From Crambe crambe (Eukaryota; Porifera; Demospongiae; Poecilosclerida; Crambeidae): 64,000 nt of DNA. The position numbers and the translations under genes were made by a program. Below are positions 1 through 11,496 of this stretch, one piece after another. A model generated the notes under the pieces. That model was given only the letters and a program-made list of their open reading frames with translations. It was not told where the DNA came from and searched no databases. The first letter of the stretch is position 1; each line of letters starts with the position of its first letter. Location: the NCBI GenBank assembly GCA_963924555.1, contig OZ004582.1, positions 992,001 to 1,056,000 on the forward strand, written 5' to 3'.

Positions 1-550
1 TTGAGTATGCATCTGCATACCTTGATGACATTGCCATTCTTGGACTCAGCACCTGAACTACATACACAAAATTTTCAAGACTCTGGAAGAAGCAGGACTG
101 AAGGCTAAGCCAAGCAAGTGTCACTTCGCCATGCACGAGTGCAGCTATCTGGAACATACAATCGGAAGAAGTGCCATCAGACCTGAAAAAAATTTCCAAA
201 AACCGAGGACAAAAAAAAGTATTTCATGGCCTCGTAGGGTATATAGGAAGTTTCTTTGGCAGCCAGGACTGCCCCAACAAAGTAAGAGTTGGAGGAAGAC
301 TTCATTGGACTGATGCCTCAGATCGGGCAGTATTGTCTCAGACCGACCAGACAGGGAAGGAACACCCTATCGCATATTATTACTTGAGAAAACTGCTTCC
401 AAGAGAGCAGAGGTATGCTAAAATTGAAAAAGAGTGCCTGGGAATAGACCAGTTCATTTTAAGGACAAAAGAATTTAATCACGTATTACGTCACGGCTGG
501 ATGCTCCGCGATCGAGTTGAAAGTATTACCATCAATAGAAAATTCATATT
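1..550 (+). pseudogene. Ty3/gypsy reverse transcriptase-RNase H fragment
   Basis: Remnant of a Ty3/gypsy pol gene, which copies element RNA into DNA. The reverse transcriptase active-site motif YLDD is encoded at 18-29, followed at about 88-170 by thumb-type residues (LEEAGLKAKPSKC). After a frameshift the RNase H start appears near 310 (WTDASDRAVL), followed by EQRYAKIEKECLGI near 400-450, the usual gypsy RNase H helix. The N-terminal RT is outside the window and no integrase follows. At least two frame changes and a shortened RT-RNase H linker show it is dead. Family assignment is by motif recognition. Confidence 0.85.
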
Positions 551-1105
551 CAAATTTCTCAAAGACTGCTTCTGATATACGTAACGTACTTTCTTTTCGC
601 TTTTTTGGAGGCTTCCATTGACATGGTAGTGAAGTTACGGGCACTGACTCAACATCATTATCATCTGGAGCTGTAGGTGGAAGGACATTAGGTTGTAGCT
701 GAAATGATGTAGGTTGTAGTTCAGTTAGAGCATGAGTGCAACTAGATGATTTCATGGATGGTTTTATGGAGCAGCGCACATGACAATAGTGGGGATTGTT
801 CGTGTTCACTGTTATCTCTTCCAATCTACCAGAAGCCCAGTGATTGTAGCCACGAGCAATGCACCTTCCTCTCCTGTATGACCAACATGCCCTGCCAAAT
901 AAGTGTATACCAAGCCTACGTAGTTCATAAAGTCAAAAATTGAAATAGTAAAAATGATAGTTCTGGCAGGCATACCTGGGGTGACACAAGGTACAGAAAG
1001 AACAATAGTTCGGTGGTTTTCTTCAGTTATGATCTTCCAACCAGATATAGGAGGAGAAGGTGACGTAGGAAGGGCTACTGACTCTCCTGCTTCAGTTAGT
1101 AACAT
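486..1105 (-). pseudogene. SWIM-type zinc finger protein fragment (YqaJ-associated type)
   Basis: Two overlapping minus-strand frames hold pieces of one protein. The upstream piece has a Pro/Ser-rich segment and AGHVGHTGEEGA. The downstream piece reads HYCHVRCSIKPSMK, then SSSCTHALTELQ, then LPCQWKPPKKRK. In animal proteins that couple a SWIM zinc finger to a YqaJ-like nuclease, such segments surround the Cys-X-Cys...Cys-X-His finger. Here the CxC half seems deleted, leaving only the C-T-H half, and no YqaJ domain is visible. Probably a decayed mobile-element gene. The assignment is from memory of the family and moderately sure. Confidence 0.5.
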
Positions 1106-2150
1106 GTACTTTCTATAGACATATGAGCCATCTACATCAATAACTGGTCTTGTTCAGCCTGTTTGACTACATCAATAAGTAGCAGATAAGTTAACAGCAA
1201 GTTTATGTAGCTAGCTGCTACACCTCACCTGTCAACAATCTTTTTCTTCTTCCAAGAGGTTGGAGCCTTGATCCCTCTACAAAGCAGCCAGCAACCAACT
1301 AAGAGGGGGCATGAGCCTGCATTCCCTAAACCATTGGCATTATTGATAGGGGAGATGCATACCTGCTACCTTTAGCCTGATTCCTTGCTTCGCTTTCTTG
1401 CGAAAAATTACCTGCGTGCAAGAAGTAAGCATGCGCATGAGCTAAATGGGTGTGTCTGTGTGGGGGTGAACGAATCAAGGGTACTTTATGTGGACATCAC
1501 TAAGCAATTAAGTGCACAGGGATTGGGAGCAGTGCAAGAATAACGTTGAAAAAATCAACAGTTCTACTTGACACTGGTGAAGAATCTGCACATAAATTAG
1601 AAACTAATGGTAAGACGGTATACGATTACTTCATATGAGGGGGGAGGGATTAGCATCCATTGACGCCTATTTTTATTGATACCACAAAATTTAAATCTGG
1701 CAAATCAAACCTCTTCTATCCCACTATATCAGAGTTTCATTCAGGGGGAAAGAATTATTTAATGGACAGCTGTAAGGAACATGGAGGGTTAAAGTAATAA
1801 ATTTCCAAGGGGCCCCTCCCGCCCCTCTAATGAATTAGGTGGGGGTGGGGATACATAGTAAAAGTCAATTGGACTTGGATATAGAGAAAGAAGCTAACTA
1901 TTGTAGAGTACTAATACGAATCCAATCAGAACAGTATAGAAAATTGAATGGCAAAATGATCACTAGTTCCTGCCACACCCCAGAATCAATTAATGAGGTG
2001 GAACCCTCCACCCCCTCTCAAATTTCTAAAGTAGTTTCAAGGCTACTAACACTCCATCATTGTCTGGACGTGCTGCAATTTATAGTTGGTGGGCATGGTT
2101 GATAATAACTACGCCCACCCCAATGAATATATTCCTACTCTTCTACATGA
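1106..2150. other. no recognisable gene
   Basis: About 1 kb without a supported gene. A short open frame at 1839-2102 (87 codons) has no recognised motif. Several short AT-rich and G-rich stretches are present but no clear repeat. Confidence 0.5.
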
Positions 2151-2157
2151 ACACAGC

Positions 2158-2385
2158 ACTTTGAGTACGAAAGAGGAAGAGAAAAACTGGCAAGAGCATG
2201 GCTGGAAAAGGCGATGGAGGCATTTATGGTAAAAATGTATGAAATCTGAAGAGGAAAGATGGAAGAAAGAAACAGAACTTGAAGATCGGCAAAGGAAAGA
2301 AAGAACAAGGATGATGCAAATGCTAGGGCAAATGCTGCAAAATCAGCAGCCATGTTATCCCTCCAACTCCTACGACTATAAGGGT
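2158..2385 (+). pseudogene. charged helical tail, possibly of a Myb/SANT-like transposon protein
   Basis: The plus strand reads a highly charged helical segment: AWLEKAMEAFMVKMYEI, a stop or frameshift, then EEERWKKETELEDRQRKE and MMQMLGQMLQ. Such Trp/Glu/Arg-rich tails end many Myb/SANT-type DNA-binding proteins encoded by animal DNA transposons. No SANT domain is seen upstream, so this is only a tail. Identification is tentative. Confidence 0.3.
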
Positions 2386-2504
2386 GCACAGGTTATTTAT
2401 ACATGTGACCATTAGGGTAGCTTAATCATCTATTAGACATAATGAAACAATTCTAGCATAGTTGTTCTTTTACATCTATTAGGAACACACTTCTTTTATT
2501 ATTA

Positions 2505-2716
2505 CACTATTGGTATCATTCTAAAGCTCTTAAACCGGAAATTTACATGGTTTTTAAATCTAATTAATACACCACTTTGTTCCTGAGTTAATTGAATTTT
2601 ACATCTCATATACATTTTATGTGTAGCTTGTAAACTTTACAAGAGTTTATACTGTAGGTCCTCATATACATTTTATGTGTAGCTTGTAAACTTTACAAGA
2701 GTTTATACTGTAGGTC
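2505..2716. repeat. dispersed repeat with 56-bp tandem duplication
   Basis: Starts with TTGGTATCATTCTAAAGCTC and contains a perfect direct duplication of 56 bp (2605-2660 and 2661-2716). The same sequence recurs at about 29546-29745 and 30125-30250, so it is a dispersed family. It lies directly upstream of the pogo transposase fragment. Confidence 0.8.
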
Positions 2717-2727
2717 CTATAAAACAA

Positions 2728-3189
2728 ATGAGGACACGGTACACCAGGGCTCAAAAGGCTAAAGTTGCACGCTATGCCAGGTTCGATGGGTTGAGAGCAG
2801 CAGCATGTCACTATTCTATTCACCATAAAAATGCTCAAAGGTGGCTAAAAGAGGATCTTGATAAGGTTAAAATTACAAGGCGATCCAAAGAAAGGACAAG
2901 GAAGGAAAGTAACATACCTACATGAGGTCGATGAAGAGTTATATAAATGGATTCTGGAGGTAAACAATGTTTCAGTGTCACTAAGGCATTGTCTTTAATT
3001 AAGCCTATACTGCTTAATTTCAAGGTTTCTGATGGCTGGGTTCAAGGTTTTCGTAGATGTTTCAATTTAGTAATGCGAGCACGGACATCTATTGCTCAGA
3101 TGCTCCGTGCTGATCTCGAGAGCAAACTTACTAATTTCAGACAGGAAGTGAAGTTAATACTACTAACAAGCCAGTCAAGAACCACTTGA
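2728..3189 (+). pseudogene. pogo/Tigger-type transposase, N-terminal fragment
   Basis: N-terminal DNA-binding part of a pogo/Tigger DNA transposon transposase. The first frame (2728-2924) has a helix-turn-helix-like start, RAAACHYSIHHKNAQRWLKE. The second part, in shifted frames, carries DEELYKWILE and FKVSDGWVQGFRRCFNLVMR, the CENP-B-type second helix-turn-helix, then ADLESKLTNF. The DDE catalytic domain is absent. At least two frameshifts make it a pseudogene. Upstream sequence is the dispersed 56-bp repeat. Confidence 0.8.
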
Positions 3190-3246
3190 GGCATTCATGG
3201 GAAGATTATATTAGCACTCTGATCCCCATGGCAGGGAGTTGCTCTT

Positions 3247-4215
3247 TTATTTTTTTTTTGAATATAGCATCTCGTCGAGTACCAGCTTGATCAATTCATA
3301 AGCTGTATCAAGTGCATTCTTCATAAGAGCACACTTGATGGCATCACCACAGGCTAAGTTCAGCACATGCCCCATAACTGTGGGTATATACAGCCCTGTT
3401 GAATCAAAACTGAAACACCTCGTGATCCACACATAGCTGAAGCTCCATCATAGCACTTGCCTCTAACCTTGCCAAAACATCATCAAGAACAGTAGACTCT
3501 GTGGATTCCACTTGATGAAGACCAATGAATTCATCATGTACCCATCGAATAAGATGACCCAAGAATCGATGATTGGCTACATAAGAAAACCGATATTCAA
3601 AATGAAATTCTAAGGATCATGGCTTTCTCTGTTCTTCGTAAAATAATGGATTCTCTTCATGTAAGTCCTTTCTTCTCTATAATGATTGATCAAGTTGTTG
3701 TGTGTCACCTCTCAACTTCATCAGTTGGAAGAAATTAGCATCCTTTTCATCATCATGGCCCCTTAATGGTAGTCCTTGACGTGCTAAGAATCTTATGTTT
3801 GAAAGAATTTTTCATGAAGCATTGTCATTGCAACATTCTTAGAGCTTGATGGCATTGTGATCATCTTTAAGACTGACTCTTTGTGGCAGTTGCTGGATAA
3901 ATATAATGCAAATTTTACTGTTGCATCTTTCCAGTTCGAGAAACCTTTTGATATGAATGCTGTATCAGCATTTGTAGACCACTGAAGCTTCTTTTGTGCA
4001 TTAGCTTGTGCACAAATGAAACATAGAACACTACCATCACTCTCATTATAGTGCAACCAAGGCCATTTGTCAAACCATGATGGCTGAAAGCTTCTCTTTA
4101 CAGGTTTGGTCTTCCCAAAGCTCTTCTTTGGAAATTAAAACTTCTAGGCTGATGGGCTTCATCAGGTAGGTTGATCATCTTGACACAAACACAAGTTCAA
4201 AAAATGATGCTTCAC
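3247..4215 (-). pseudogene. hAT-superfamily transposase, ZMYM1-like (TTF zinc finger)
   Basis: Reading leftward from about 4215: FQPSWFDKWP, then HYNESDGSVLCFICAQ (the TTF-type zinc finger that starts ZMYM1-like hAT proteins), AFISKGFSNWKDATVKF, and after a deletion and frameshifts GHVLNLACGDAIK (3290-3380), the Asp-containing part of the hAT catalytic core. ZMYM1-like proteins come from cut-and-paste hAT transposons. The C-terminal dimerisation region is absent and the frame is broken several times, so the copy is inactive. Confidence 0.8.
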
Positions 4216-4795
4216 TGTACGAGACGGATTATAGCAAATGAAACAATTAAATACGCATGCGCCACAGCCGTTTTTGTTCAATTCACGTGTGGACACTTAG
4301 ACACGCCCCCTAAATTAAATCCTTGCATTGAATTATCCTAGCAACAACCATGACAACCAGAAACATCCTGGAATTTAATTAACCTTTCACACCCAGATTT
4401 GCACTCTAAGCCATGTGACTAATTTAGAAGGAAGGGCAAAGCTCAGATCCGTGTATTGCAGAAAGAATGATAAAAAAACACCGCACGATCAAGATATGAT
4501 GGCTGGAAGATCATCATGTGTAGGCAACTGTAGTAGTTTTCCAGAAGCGCTTTAGGATGCAAGAAAGAAGGTAAATGTAGCTGGGAGTATACTAAAGACA
4601 GTGATATGCTAGCCAGTGTGGTACTTTTTTTTTTTAAGGCACAGTGTAGACTCAAATTTGGACATTAAATAGCTATGATATAGAGTAGATTTAAGTGGTG
4701 GTGCCAGCTTCCTTTTTTTGTAGGGTCTGGGACTTGGTCTTAGGGAGACAAGCGAGGGAGCTGATTCTAAAGCATGCTCCTTCACACAATATTTG
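4216..4795. other. no recognisable gene
   Basis: Flank of the hAT pseudogene. It holds T-rich runs near 4625 and 4713 and no coding motif I recognise. Confidence 0.4.
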
Positions 4796-4797
4796 AG

Positions 4798-5040
4798 TCA
4801 CTCCACATCATTTGCAATTCCTTGATGAATTCGGTCCAGTCTCATCATGTGGGCATGGATCGACTCAGCCCCTTGCTCGCCCATCATTCCTGCTCCAAGG
4901 TGCCACCTATGCATCCAATCCAAGAATGTTTTGATGTCTTTCTGTATTGGAGGATTGTGTGCAAGCATATTATTCAAGTAATCTCTCGCTTCACATACCC
5001 AACTCATCAATCTCTGCATCGCTCCATGTAGGTAGATGAG
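4798..5040 (-). pseudogene. transposon-like fragment with GEQGAESIHA motif
   Basis: A 73-codon minus frame has SWVCEARDYLNNML, then WHLGAGMMGEQGAESIHAH and RLDRIHQGI. A related motif (GFLGEHGAESIHARFNSL) occurs on the plus strand at 23176-23260, so this is a repeated family. I recall such C-terminal segments from unnamed multi-copy proteins of cnidarians and sponges, probably transposases, but cannot name the family. No complete ORF surrounds it. Confidence 0.5.
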
Positions 5041-6730
5041 TTGTACCCACTCACTTTATCAGCATCACTCTGGAGTTGGGGGTAATTGGTTGCAGCCTTG
5101 CTGATTTTCTCACAGAGAATAATGATGCTATTTGACTAGATTTTTTATTGGGAATGGCACCATTGTCCCATGTCAGACCAGCTGGAGAACTAGGTATATT
5201 TATCTTGATAACAGTGTGTTTATCCTTGATACTAATGCCTACCAGCAACCAGGCTATCTCCTACAACACTACGTGCCATCGCTCTCTGTTTCCCTTCACT
5301 GGCAATGGAAACTTTATGACACTTGAACCATCTATGAAAGTTCAGAGTGTGCTTTATTTGGAAATTTACATTGATTGAGTCACCCCACTAGTGATGGATC
5401 GTACCCTGCCAATCCTTTCGGTACGCCGCTTCAGAGTTTGTTTGCTTGCATCACTCTACATCCAGTGACTGGTACCAAGGTAATTGGCTGTGTTATATTG
5501 TATTCAAGCAATGATACATCTACATTAATTATTCAGGTTGGTTACCTGACCACGAGTTCGGACCTTCACTATTCCTTGGCTCTCTGCTGGTGCTGTAGTG
5601 GGTCGAGCTAGAACATCACTGATGGTCATTTTTGGGGGTGAGTCTATGGAGCTATGATAATGGCTTTTGCAGTTCCACTAGCTTGCCACATTTCCTCCCA
5701 CAGTTAATGACTAGGCTCTCGATTATTGAAACTATCAGAGGTGACGCAGGATGAATCGTTGAACTGCTAAGAGTGTGATTGTAGCAGCAAGGGCAATTGA
5801 ATTGCCTCGTCATCTGGAAATAGTGATATGGCTGGTCCCATGCTTCTAATGTGCTGTAGCACAGCCTGTGACGTTTCTCCAGATTGTCGTCCTCTGTGCC
5901 TAGTGTCATCCTTTCGATTCTGGCCGCCACCTCGGGCAATACTCTCAAAGTGCGAACAAACCTAGCAATGTTGTGTTTATAAAATTTTTGTTAGCTATCT
6001 GAGATGGTTTGTTCTTACCAGGCAGTTATCTGTATGTTCTGTCCATACAAAGGGGGTGATGGTGTGATTCATTTTTCCGAGCCTGCAAAGCCCATTTGAT
6101 TGTAGCATAGCAAGGATTGCAGAATTTTTTGGGGAAAAACTGGTTGTCATTACTGATATCCACCCCAAAGGAAGTCAGTTTTGTGATCAGAACACTGGTG
6201 CACTAAAGCTCTGCTAGCCTTTGCCTTGCTCAGTCTCCTACCACATACCCGACAATGCTTACCCAGCTGCTGTACATGACAATTTTTGTGGTGTTTATTC
6301 GTGTTAATAAAAAATAGTACAGCATTTGTCTGACCTCAATATCCTGTTCAAAAGCGCTTCCTGGAAACCTCAAGACCGCCCCAAACAAGATTATATGCGC
6401 AGATATGTTGCCAAAGTACTAAATGGCTATAGATTGGTACTGGGATGGATTGGTGAGTATATCTAGAACCAAGACCAGAAGTTTTTGGTCTGGAAGTTGA
6501 CTCAGTTACAACCAGCTTTGTGGTCAATATTTTAAACTCATGTACAATACCGTAAATCTGGTGGAGGAAATAATTAAGTGCTAAGTGCCCGGAAAAAATA
6601 GCTGTGGCACGCTAGCGTTATTATTAACCTTTGACCCTATTTTTGGCCTAAAAAGTGCAGCGGCCATCCGCTGCAACGCTTCCTACGCCTCTGAATAATC
6701 TTTTATGTAGAACCATCGTGCTGAAAGGCA
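5041..6730. other. no recognisable gene
   Basis: Small open frames exist on both strands (for example 5652-5948, minus, 98 codons, containing FNCPCC), but none shows a family motif. This could be the ruined upstream part of the element at 4798-5040. Confidence 0.4.
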
Positions 6731-6734
6731 CTGG

Positions 6735-7230
6735 GTGGAAGTTAATAGTCTTATTAATTATCCATGCAATGCAACAAAAAGGCATAATACACATGGACTG
6801 TCCAGTTACGAAATTTTGTGTATGTCAGTGATGTCTGGAAAACTATCACAAGTTGGGACACTAGTTCCTTCTTTGTTCGAAGCTATTACAAGTTATGAAT
6901 CAGTGTTTGGAAGTGATCCCTTGGCAGGACACCATGAACTCCTCAGAGAGCATCAAATATCCATGGATGAAAATCTTCCAAGCCCAGAAGACTTGTTTAG
7001 CCATGTGGTCAATGATTTTTTCCAGTCCTTACAATTTATGATAGATAAAACAATTCCAATTACAAGCTCAGATTTAATATTCTCTGGTAAAGATAAAGGC
7101 TCGATGATATCATGTGACTGGGAATGTAGCATACCTATTGGCCTGATAGTACTATGTGGTGTTATTATATACATTATATTCTTTGATACATGCACTTATC
7201 AATACATCTTGTGCTGTAATATCAGAACAA
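6735..7230 (+). CDS. unrecognised ORF with FGSDPL motif
   Basis: An open frame of 170 codons. Its middle part reads SVFGSDPLAGHHELL and later FSHVVNDFF. The arrangement F-G-x-D-P-L-x(2)-H ... F-x(3)-V-N recurs in a second short ORF at 42570-42806, which suggests a shared protein family. The C-terminal 30 residues are hydrophobic (LIVLCGVIIYIIFF) and could be a membrane segment or chance. No known domain is recognised. It may be an exon of a mobile-element gene. Confidence 0.35.
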
Positions 7231-8484
7231 TTTTTCAATCACAATGAAATATGAAATATGAAAATTGTACCTCATATCAAACATTCTGTAGTGAATTGCA
7301 TAAATTAAATTATAAGATTATCAATTTCAGTATTACCTACCACATATGAAAAGTTGTTTGGACCAAAAGTACACAGACTTATGGGCCTATTCCAGCATTT
7401 TGGTGCTTCTTATTCGAGCGCTACAATCATGATTGATTGTGAGCTAAACTGCTAATTCTCATTACTTTAGCTTCACTTTAATTTTTTGGAAAATCGAATA
7501 TTGGCGACACTTTACCAGATCAAATTAATGTGCATGCTCGCCAATATGCAATACCATGCAGGCCACACCCCCAACATCAGCTGGCTGAGTTTTGATTTCA
7601 AGTACGTGCCAAATATATAAGCAGTGCAGGGTTTGGTTGAATCCAGGACTGGTCTTTGTTGGATCTTACAGGTTAGCTCTTCCACTTATCAGTATCTTTG
7701 TTCTATACTTTTACAGGTGTGTGGAGTTCAGAATAAAAGTGGGTGTAACATCTGAAACCGAATAACTTTGTTAAGGCAGTTCAAAATCAATAACTTGAAA
7801 GTTTAGTTTGCTAAAAAATGAATTTTTTATTTGCATATCTCTTCTTAATGGGACCAGGATCAGGTTTTGTATAGGTAATCATTCTACAACAATAACTGGT
7901 AGTTGGTGATTCTAACTCAATCCTTTTCCTGCAAACACTCACACTGATTTAAGTTGTGGTATTCCCATCATTCTTTACCCATAGTCAATTTGATTTCGGT
8001 ATGCACCTACCCCTTACAGTTACTATGGGGCATGGGTGCTATTCTGATAAAAGTAATCTCCATGCTTTTCAACCGTTGTGTTTGTGTTTGCTATGGGTAT
8101 CATGTGAAAGATACTGGATCTCCATATAATTTGTGTATTAGGCATGAGGAGTGGTGAACCATTAAGTGCCATCTAATGAAAACCCAGTTTAGGTATAGAT
8201 GTCGCCTATGCCATGTATTCAAGCAGCCTGGCCCTGCTTTACTTACTGTTTACAAAATTTCTAATCTGGCATTTGGTATAATAATTTGAGGCTTCCAGCT
8301 AGCTATCCTGAATGACTATCGTCTGGCCTGAGTGTCTACAAGGCTTAATCATGGACAAGCACATTGGCTCAAAACTTTCATTCATGATCAGACAACTCAG
8401 ACCATGTGGTGCATCACGTGCACCAGTATACAATAACGGTCCAAAATGAGATTATAGTTCAGTAATGGTAGTTCAGTTCCTTAC
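7231..8484. other. intergenic, including the LTR side of BEL-1
   Basis: No gene seen. The right end should contain the 3' LTR of the minus-strand BEL element, which starts at 8485 and runs leftward; its far end cannot be placed because no second LTR copy is visible. Confidence 0.4.
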
Positions 8485-8493
8485 ACTCCCCCC
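8485..8493 (-). other. polypurine tract / 3' LTR junction of BEL-1
   Basis: On the minus strand a GGGGGGAG tract is followed by TGTAAGG, the expected polypurine primer followed by an LTR starting TG. It lies just beyond the C-terminal pol frames of BEL-1. Confidence 0.5.
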
Positions 8494-8526
8494 GTTGACC
8501 ACTGAGACAGGTGGTCAACAGTGAAG

Positions 8527-8962
8527 TCAATCATCCGGGTCTTCGAGTTCAACTAGGTAGGCGCTCACCATGTCTCGGGCCTCTGCTGCAGCTCGTCGCC
8601 GTGGTTTGGGTGACCTGGCCACTTGGTTCTCGGTACGAGTATTTTGCTCAATGGACTCTGCTCGTTGCTCATATGAGTTCCAGTGGGTAAAGTAGTTGCA
8701 GTGGGCGTCTGAGAGTGGTTGTCTTGCCATTCCCATCTGATACCTTCAGCACAGTGCCTCTGGTCTTCCCATCACAGCCAGTAATCAACTCCTGCACTCT
8801 TGCCAGCTTCAAAAAACTCTGAGGTAGAGCATCATCATGCAAGAGTATGATATCACCAACTTCCACAGTGTCAGTGGTTTCTTTCCCTCGGCTGTATTGG
8901 TGGCATTCCCTCAACTCAAGAAGGTACTCCTGTCTCCAACGTCTCCAGAAATGGTTCAGCAC
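8527..8962 (-). pseudogene. BEL-1 pol C-terminus (DUF5641-like)
   Basis: C-terminal domain found after the integrase of BEL/Pao elements. It reads FWRRWRQEYLLELRECHQY, then VEVGDIILLHDDALPQSFLKLARV. The reading shifts frame near 8700 to end in Arg/Ala-rich RRRAAAEARD. The order and strand match the integrase just upstream (9024-9728). Confidence 0.85.
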
Positions 8963-9023
8963 ATTGTGGAGATGCTTGACTCTCCTTGTGGCCTCAGCAG
9001 GAGCAATGTCAAAGTCTTCATCA

Positions 9024-9728
9024 TCAAGTGGGCGACAGTAAGTGAGATGCAGACAAACTCAGTAGCCGGCATCCACACAGCAGATGTGAGGGGGTTAGTG
9101 GTTCCTCCCTATCTTCAGACGAGATATAAGAGAGAGGACGAGCATTGATAATTGCTTCAATCTCTATAACAGCAGTCAGGAGCTCATCGTGGTTGAAGTG
9201 AGCCTGACCAACCATCTTCTTGAGACATCGCTTCGTCGACTTGATCAGCCTCTCGAACATCCCTCCCCACCATGGAGCTTTCTCTAGGTTGAAGTGCCAC
9301 TTGAAGGAAAGATCGGAACAGTACTTCCTCACATCTGGGTGTGTAATGACATTTTGAACCACCCTCGCTGCTGCCTTGAATGTCTTCACGTTGTCCGAAA
9401 CAATCACAATGGGAGTGCCCCTTCTTGCACAAAACCTCTTCAGACTACGAATGAAGGTATCAGTCGACATATCTGGCACCACGTCAATATGGACTGCACG
9501 AGTAACACAACATGTATAGAGACAGATCCACATCGTTTTAAGTGGCCCAGCGAAGTCAACGGCTGTGTGTGAGAATACGCGAAACCTTGGCAAAGGTGGT
9601 GGTAAGGGAGCAGTGAATGGTCTCCCCTCAAACCTCTTGCAGAGAATACATCGAGCAATAATTGACCTTACAGCACCCCTCCCCTTTGGTATCCAGTATC
9701 TTGACCTGATCTCAGTAAGAGTGTCCAT
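9024..9728 (-). pseudogene. BEL-1 integrase
   Basis: Integrase of a BEL/Pao LTR retrotransposon, which inserts the DNA copy into the genome. The 234-codon open frame has the zinc-binding end (YWIPKGRGAVRSIIARCILC), then the three acidic residues: D in HTAVDFAGPL, D in IVSDNVKTF and E in WWGGMFERLIKS. It is followed by SRPLSYI-type residues (IINARPLSYISSE). This is the best preserved part of BEL-1, yet flanking frames are broken. Confidence 0.9.
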
Positions 9729-10991
9729 TATGACCTACCCTCTCGTGGGCATTCCTGATTATCAGTGTCGTCAGGGGGTGATCCTTGCTCAAAATAAGTT
9801 CGCTTCAGTGAGTCTCCCTCCACACCTCCAGATGCCGTGGGCATCAACAAACAGGTTAAACTGTCTCCTCCAAGTGTCAAAACTCTTGGCTTGCGTGACG
9901 GCTGACTGGGCCTCAACGATCCACAATCTCTCTGCTTCAGCAGAATCTGTTATGTCTGGTGCTCGGGAGTTTCCATCCTCCTTTCTTAGTGCTTTGACCA
10001 GCATTCTTCAAACCTGATTATGTGAGTCATTATTCGGAAGAGTCTTGCCGGAGAACTGAACCTCATGATAGATCCTATGCCAGCGACAGAGTCCGGGTTC
10101 AGCAGGTTGTGTGATACATTCTTGTCTGTTCTTTTCAATTCTAGAGCACAATCATCAGGCATGACGTTCCTGTCGGCAGCCAAGTCAACACCTTCACTCA
10201 TCCAGAGTGGACCACGCCTCCATAGAGCACTGGCAGACAACTAGAGCAGTGTAAGTCCTCTAGAAGGAAGGTTTTCTTTCCCAGCACAGTGTTCCCAAGA
10301 GCTCCCCTCGGTCAACCTGAGGATTTCACTCACCCGGTTCTGCACGAATGGTCGCCACTGAAGTGAAAAGAGGGTACTCATGGTTGTGGACATGAGTCGG
10401 GCCAGTAGGAGGGCAGATAGCAACTCAAGTCTCGGAATTGTTTGGCTTCGTATGGGTGCCACTCGAGTTTTCGCAACGACAAACTGCACACAAATCTGAG
10501 TGGATGGCTTTACAACCAGGTATATCACAGCAGCATAGGCCTTCTTCGATGCATCACAAAAGCCGCACAGGTGGCAGGATTCCACTTGGCCATTCACACT
10601 GTCGAAATAGCCTCTCGGGATTGATATCGGCTGTGCTTGCTGCAACTCAGTGACGAGCTTGTGCCATCTTTCTGCCTAGTTGATCCCAGTCCACACACGA
10701 CTCACAAATCTCTTGTATCAGGACCTTGAAGCTCACAACCACAGGAGACAGAACTCCGATAGGGTCATAGAAGCGCCCAACCATGCTGACCACGCTCCTC
10801 TTTGTAGGCTCCAGTGTGACAGCAATTTCAATAAGCTCACGGAATTTGAAGATAAAGGAATCCGAAAGCGTGTCCCAGCATACACCGAGAATCTTCTGCT
10901 CACTGCTGCTGATTGGCAGTGCTCCTCCTAGCGTGGTCTTAGCGAAAGTCTCGTCCAGTCCAATCCATCTTAATTGTACCCTCAGCCTCAT
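9729..10991 (-). pseudogene. BEL-1 RNase H and RT-integrase linker
   Basis: Several minus frames in order. At 10647-10991: FAKTTLGGALPISSSEQKILG and RFYDPIGVLSPVVV, a signature of Pao polyproteins. At 10241-10645: [19 protein letters not shown] (RNase H) and [19 protein letters not shown]. At 9729-10240: linker with FVDAHGIWRCGGRLTEANL. Frameshifts separate the parts. Confidence 0.85.
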
Positions 10992-11033
10992 TGATCATCT
11001 CTTGCAATGACATGCAACTTGTGGCAAACTTCC

Positions 11034-11495
11034 TCAAATTGAATGATCCCTTCCCCAGAATCTCCTTCGATTCTCAATAAAGCTTATAGGCACTCTCTTC
11101 ATCTTCTGCTCCGAAGATAACATGATAGACTGCAGTATGGAGGTGACAGTCTCGTGGTGAGTGGCGAGGAATTCTTCCAAGTGGTGCTGGACAGTAGCAT
11201 TTAACAAAAAGGGGCTAGATGAAACTCCAAACACGACACGAGCAACAATGGCAGGTTCATCCAAGAACACATCATCAAACCAGAGAAACCGCAATACATC
11301 TCTGTCTGGCTCAGCTACAGCTATCATCAAGAAGGCTTTCTCGATGTCGGCTGTCAAAGGAATGTCGAGTATCTTCTGGTTTAATTTGGGCCCTGGGTAC
11401 AGGCAATCATGGTCCGGTAGATCGGGCTGATGCATCATACACAATTCTGACCTTGGTCGTCTCCTTGTCTTGACCTTTAAACCTAAGGTGAGCAT
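11034..11495 (-). pseudogene. BEL-1 reverse transcriptase fragment
   Basis: Carries CLYPGPKLNQKILDI, ADIEKAFLMIAVAEPDRDVL and ARVVFGVSSSPFLLNATV, typical of Pao-type RT. In the alternative frame near 11110-11130 the expected Tyr-Val-Asp-Asp active site reads only Tyr-His-Val, so both catalytic aspartates are gone. The protease and gag regions are missing, as the element stops at 11495 where a plus-strand exon of another element begins. Confidence 0.85.
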
Positions 11496-11496
11496 T

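Noticed and set aside
9565..10017. 150-codon plus-strand ORF
   Set aside because: Antisense of the BEL-1 integrase region.
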